Shown in pieces: positions 63,820 through 64,000 of a DNA stretch of 64,000 nt (positions within the stretch are counted from its first letter, which is position 1; the number at the start of each line of letters is the position of its first letter). Location: assembly GCF_905220565.1 (NCBI RefSeq), contig NC_059420.1:1550001-1614000 (forward strand), read 5' to 3'. This DNA comes from Melitaea cinxia. Lineage: Eukaryota > Arthropoda > Insecta > Lepidoptera > Nymphalidae. The position numbers and the translations under genes were made by a program. The notes below the pieces were generated by a model that was not told the origin of the DNA, searched no databases, and saw only the letters and a list, made by a program, of their open reading frames with translations.

Positions 63820-63979
63820 AGCCTATCTGTAGACGCCTGCAACACCAGAAGCATCGCAAGCGCATTGCTGACCCCATCCCCAATCCCCCCAGGAACTCTG
63901 GTCACCTTACTCACCAACAGGAACACAACACTGCTTGAAAGCAGTATTATTTAGCCGTGATCTTCTGTGAGGTCGAGGT
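63820..63979 (-). mobile_element. Family C repeat, antisense, broken
   Basis: GGTAGCCTATCTGTAGACGC to GATCTTCTGTGAGGTCGAGG, then replaced at 63980 by ACGGTCACAGCACTGG, the head of a sense SINE B running off the window. Confidence 0.83.
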
Positions 63980-64000
63980 AACGGTCACAGCACTGGGTTG

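Overview
The window is nuclear DNA of a moth or butterfly. It is AT-rich, has long introns, and is crowded with short interspersed elements of types common in Lepidoptera: tRNA-headed SINEs, families ending in GAAGTCGGTTAAAAAT, and CTAG-ended Helitron-like remnants. No bacterial, organellar or viral gene and no CRISPR array was seen. Two host genes can be supported, and they look divergent (head to head).

Gene 1, plus strand, from 41415 past the right edge: five coding exons (41415-41636, 47049-47200, 49356-49533, 50628-50784, 59888-60036) of processing alpha-glucosidase I (MOGS/GCS1, family GH63), the ER type II membrane enzyme that removes the first glucose from N-glycans. All splice phases agree. 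The exons encode the cytosolic tail, the membrane anchor and the N-terminal GH63 domain. The catalytic domain lies beyond the window.

Gene 2, minus strand: a very GC-rich Pro/Gly/Ala-rich exon at 21341-21729 with good splice sites, probably preceded by a first exon at about 38792-39160 inside a GC-rich island. I do not recognise the product. Its remaining exons are probably off the left side. A GC-rich spot at 14500-14640, beside a diverged tandem duplication, lies in the only repeat-poor stretch (about 13.9-18.6 kb).

The rest is mobile DNA. Autonomous-type pieces are: an I-like LINE 3' end with an intact RNase H domain and a 14-bp target duplication (40021-41310), sitting 104 bp before the MOGS start codon; a CR1/jockey-like LINE with an uninterrupted reverse transcriptase in MOGS intron 1 (antisense, 43491-45375); RTE-like fragments (22165-22335, 29655-30070); a decayed THAP-domain gene inside short inverted repeats (51281-54212); and a 2.3-kb TIR transposon sitting exactly in a TA microsatellite (61206-63528).

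Small families are lettered here for reference. A: about 330 bp, tail TGATGATGA. B: tRNA-headed SINE. C: about 270 bp. D and E: other tRNA-like SINEs. F: GAAGTCGGTT family. G, I, J, L, M: CTAG/Helitron-like remnants. H: Harbinger-like. K: hairpin family. Many A and B copies have clear 10-14 bp target duplications. A and B share a 3' tail resembling the end of the RTE reverse transcriptase gene, so an RTE element is the likely engine of both. Family names other than A-M are my own class-level guesses from termini and target duplications.
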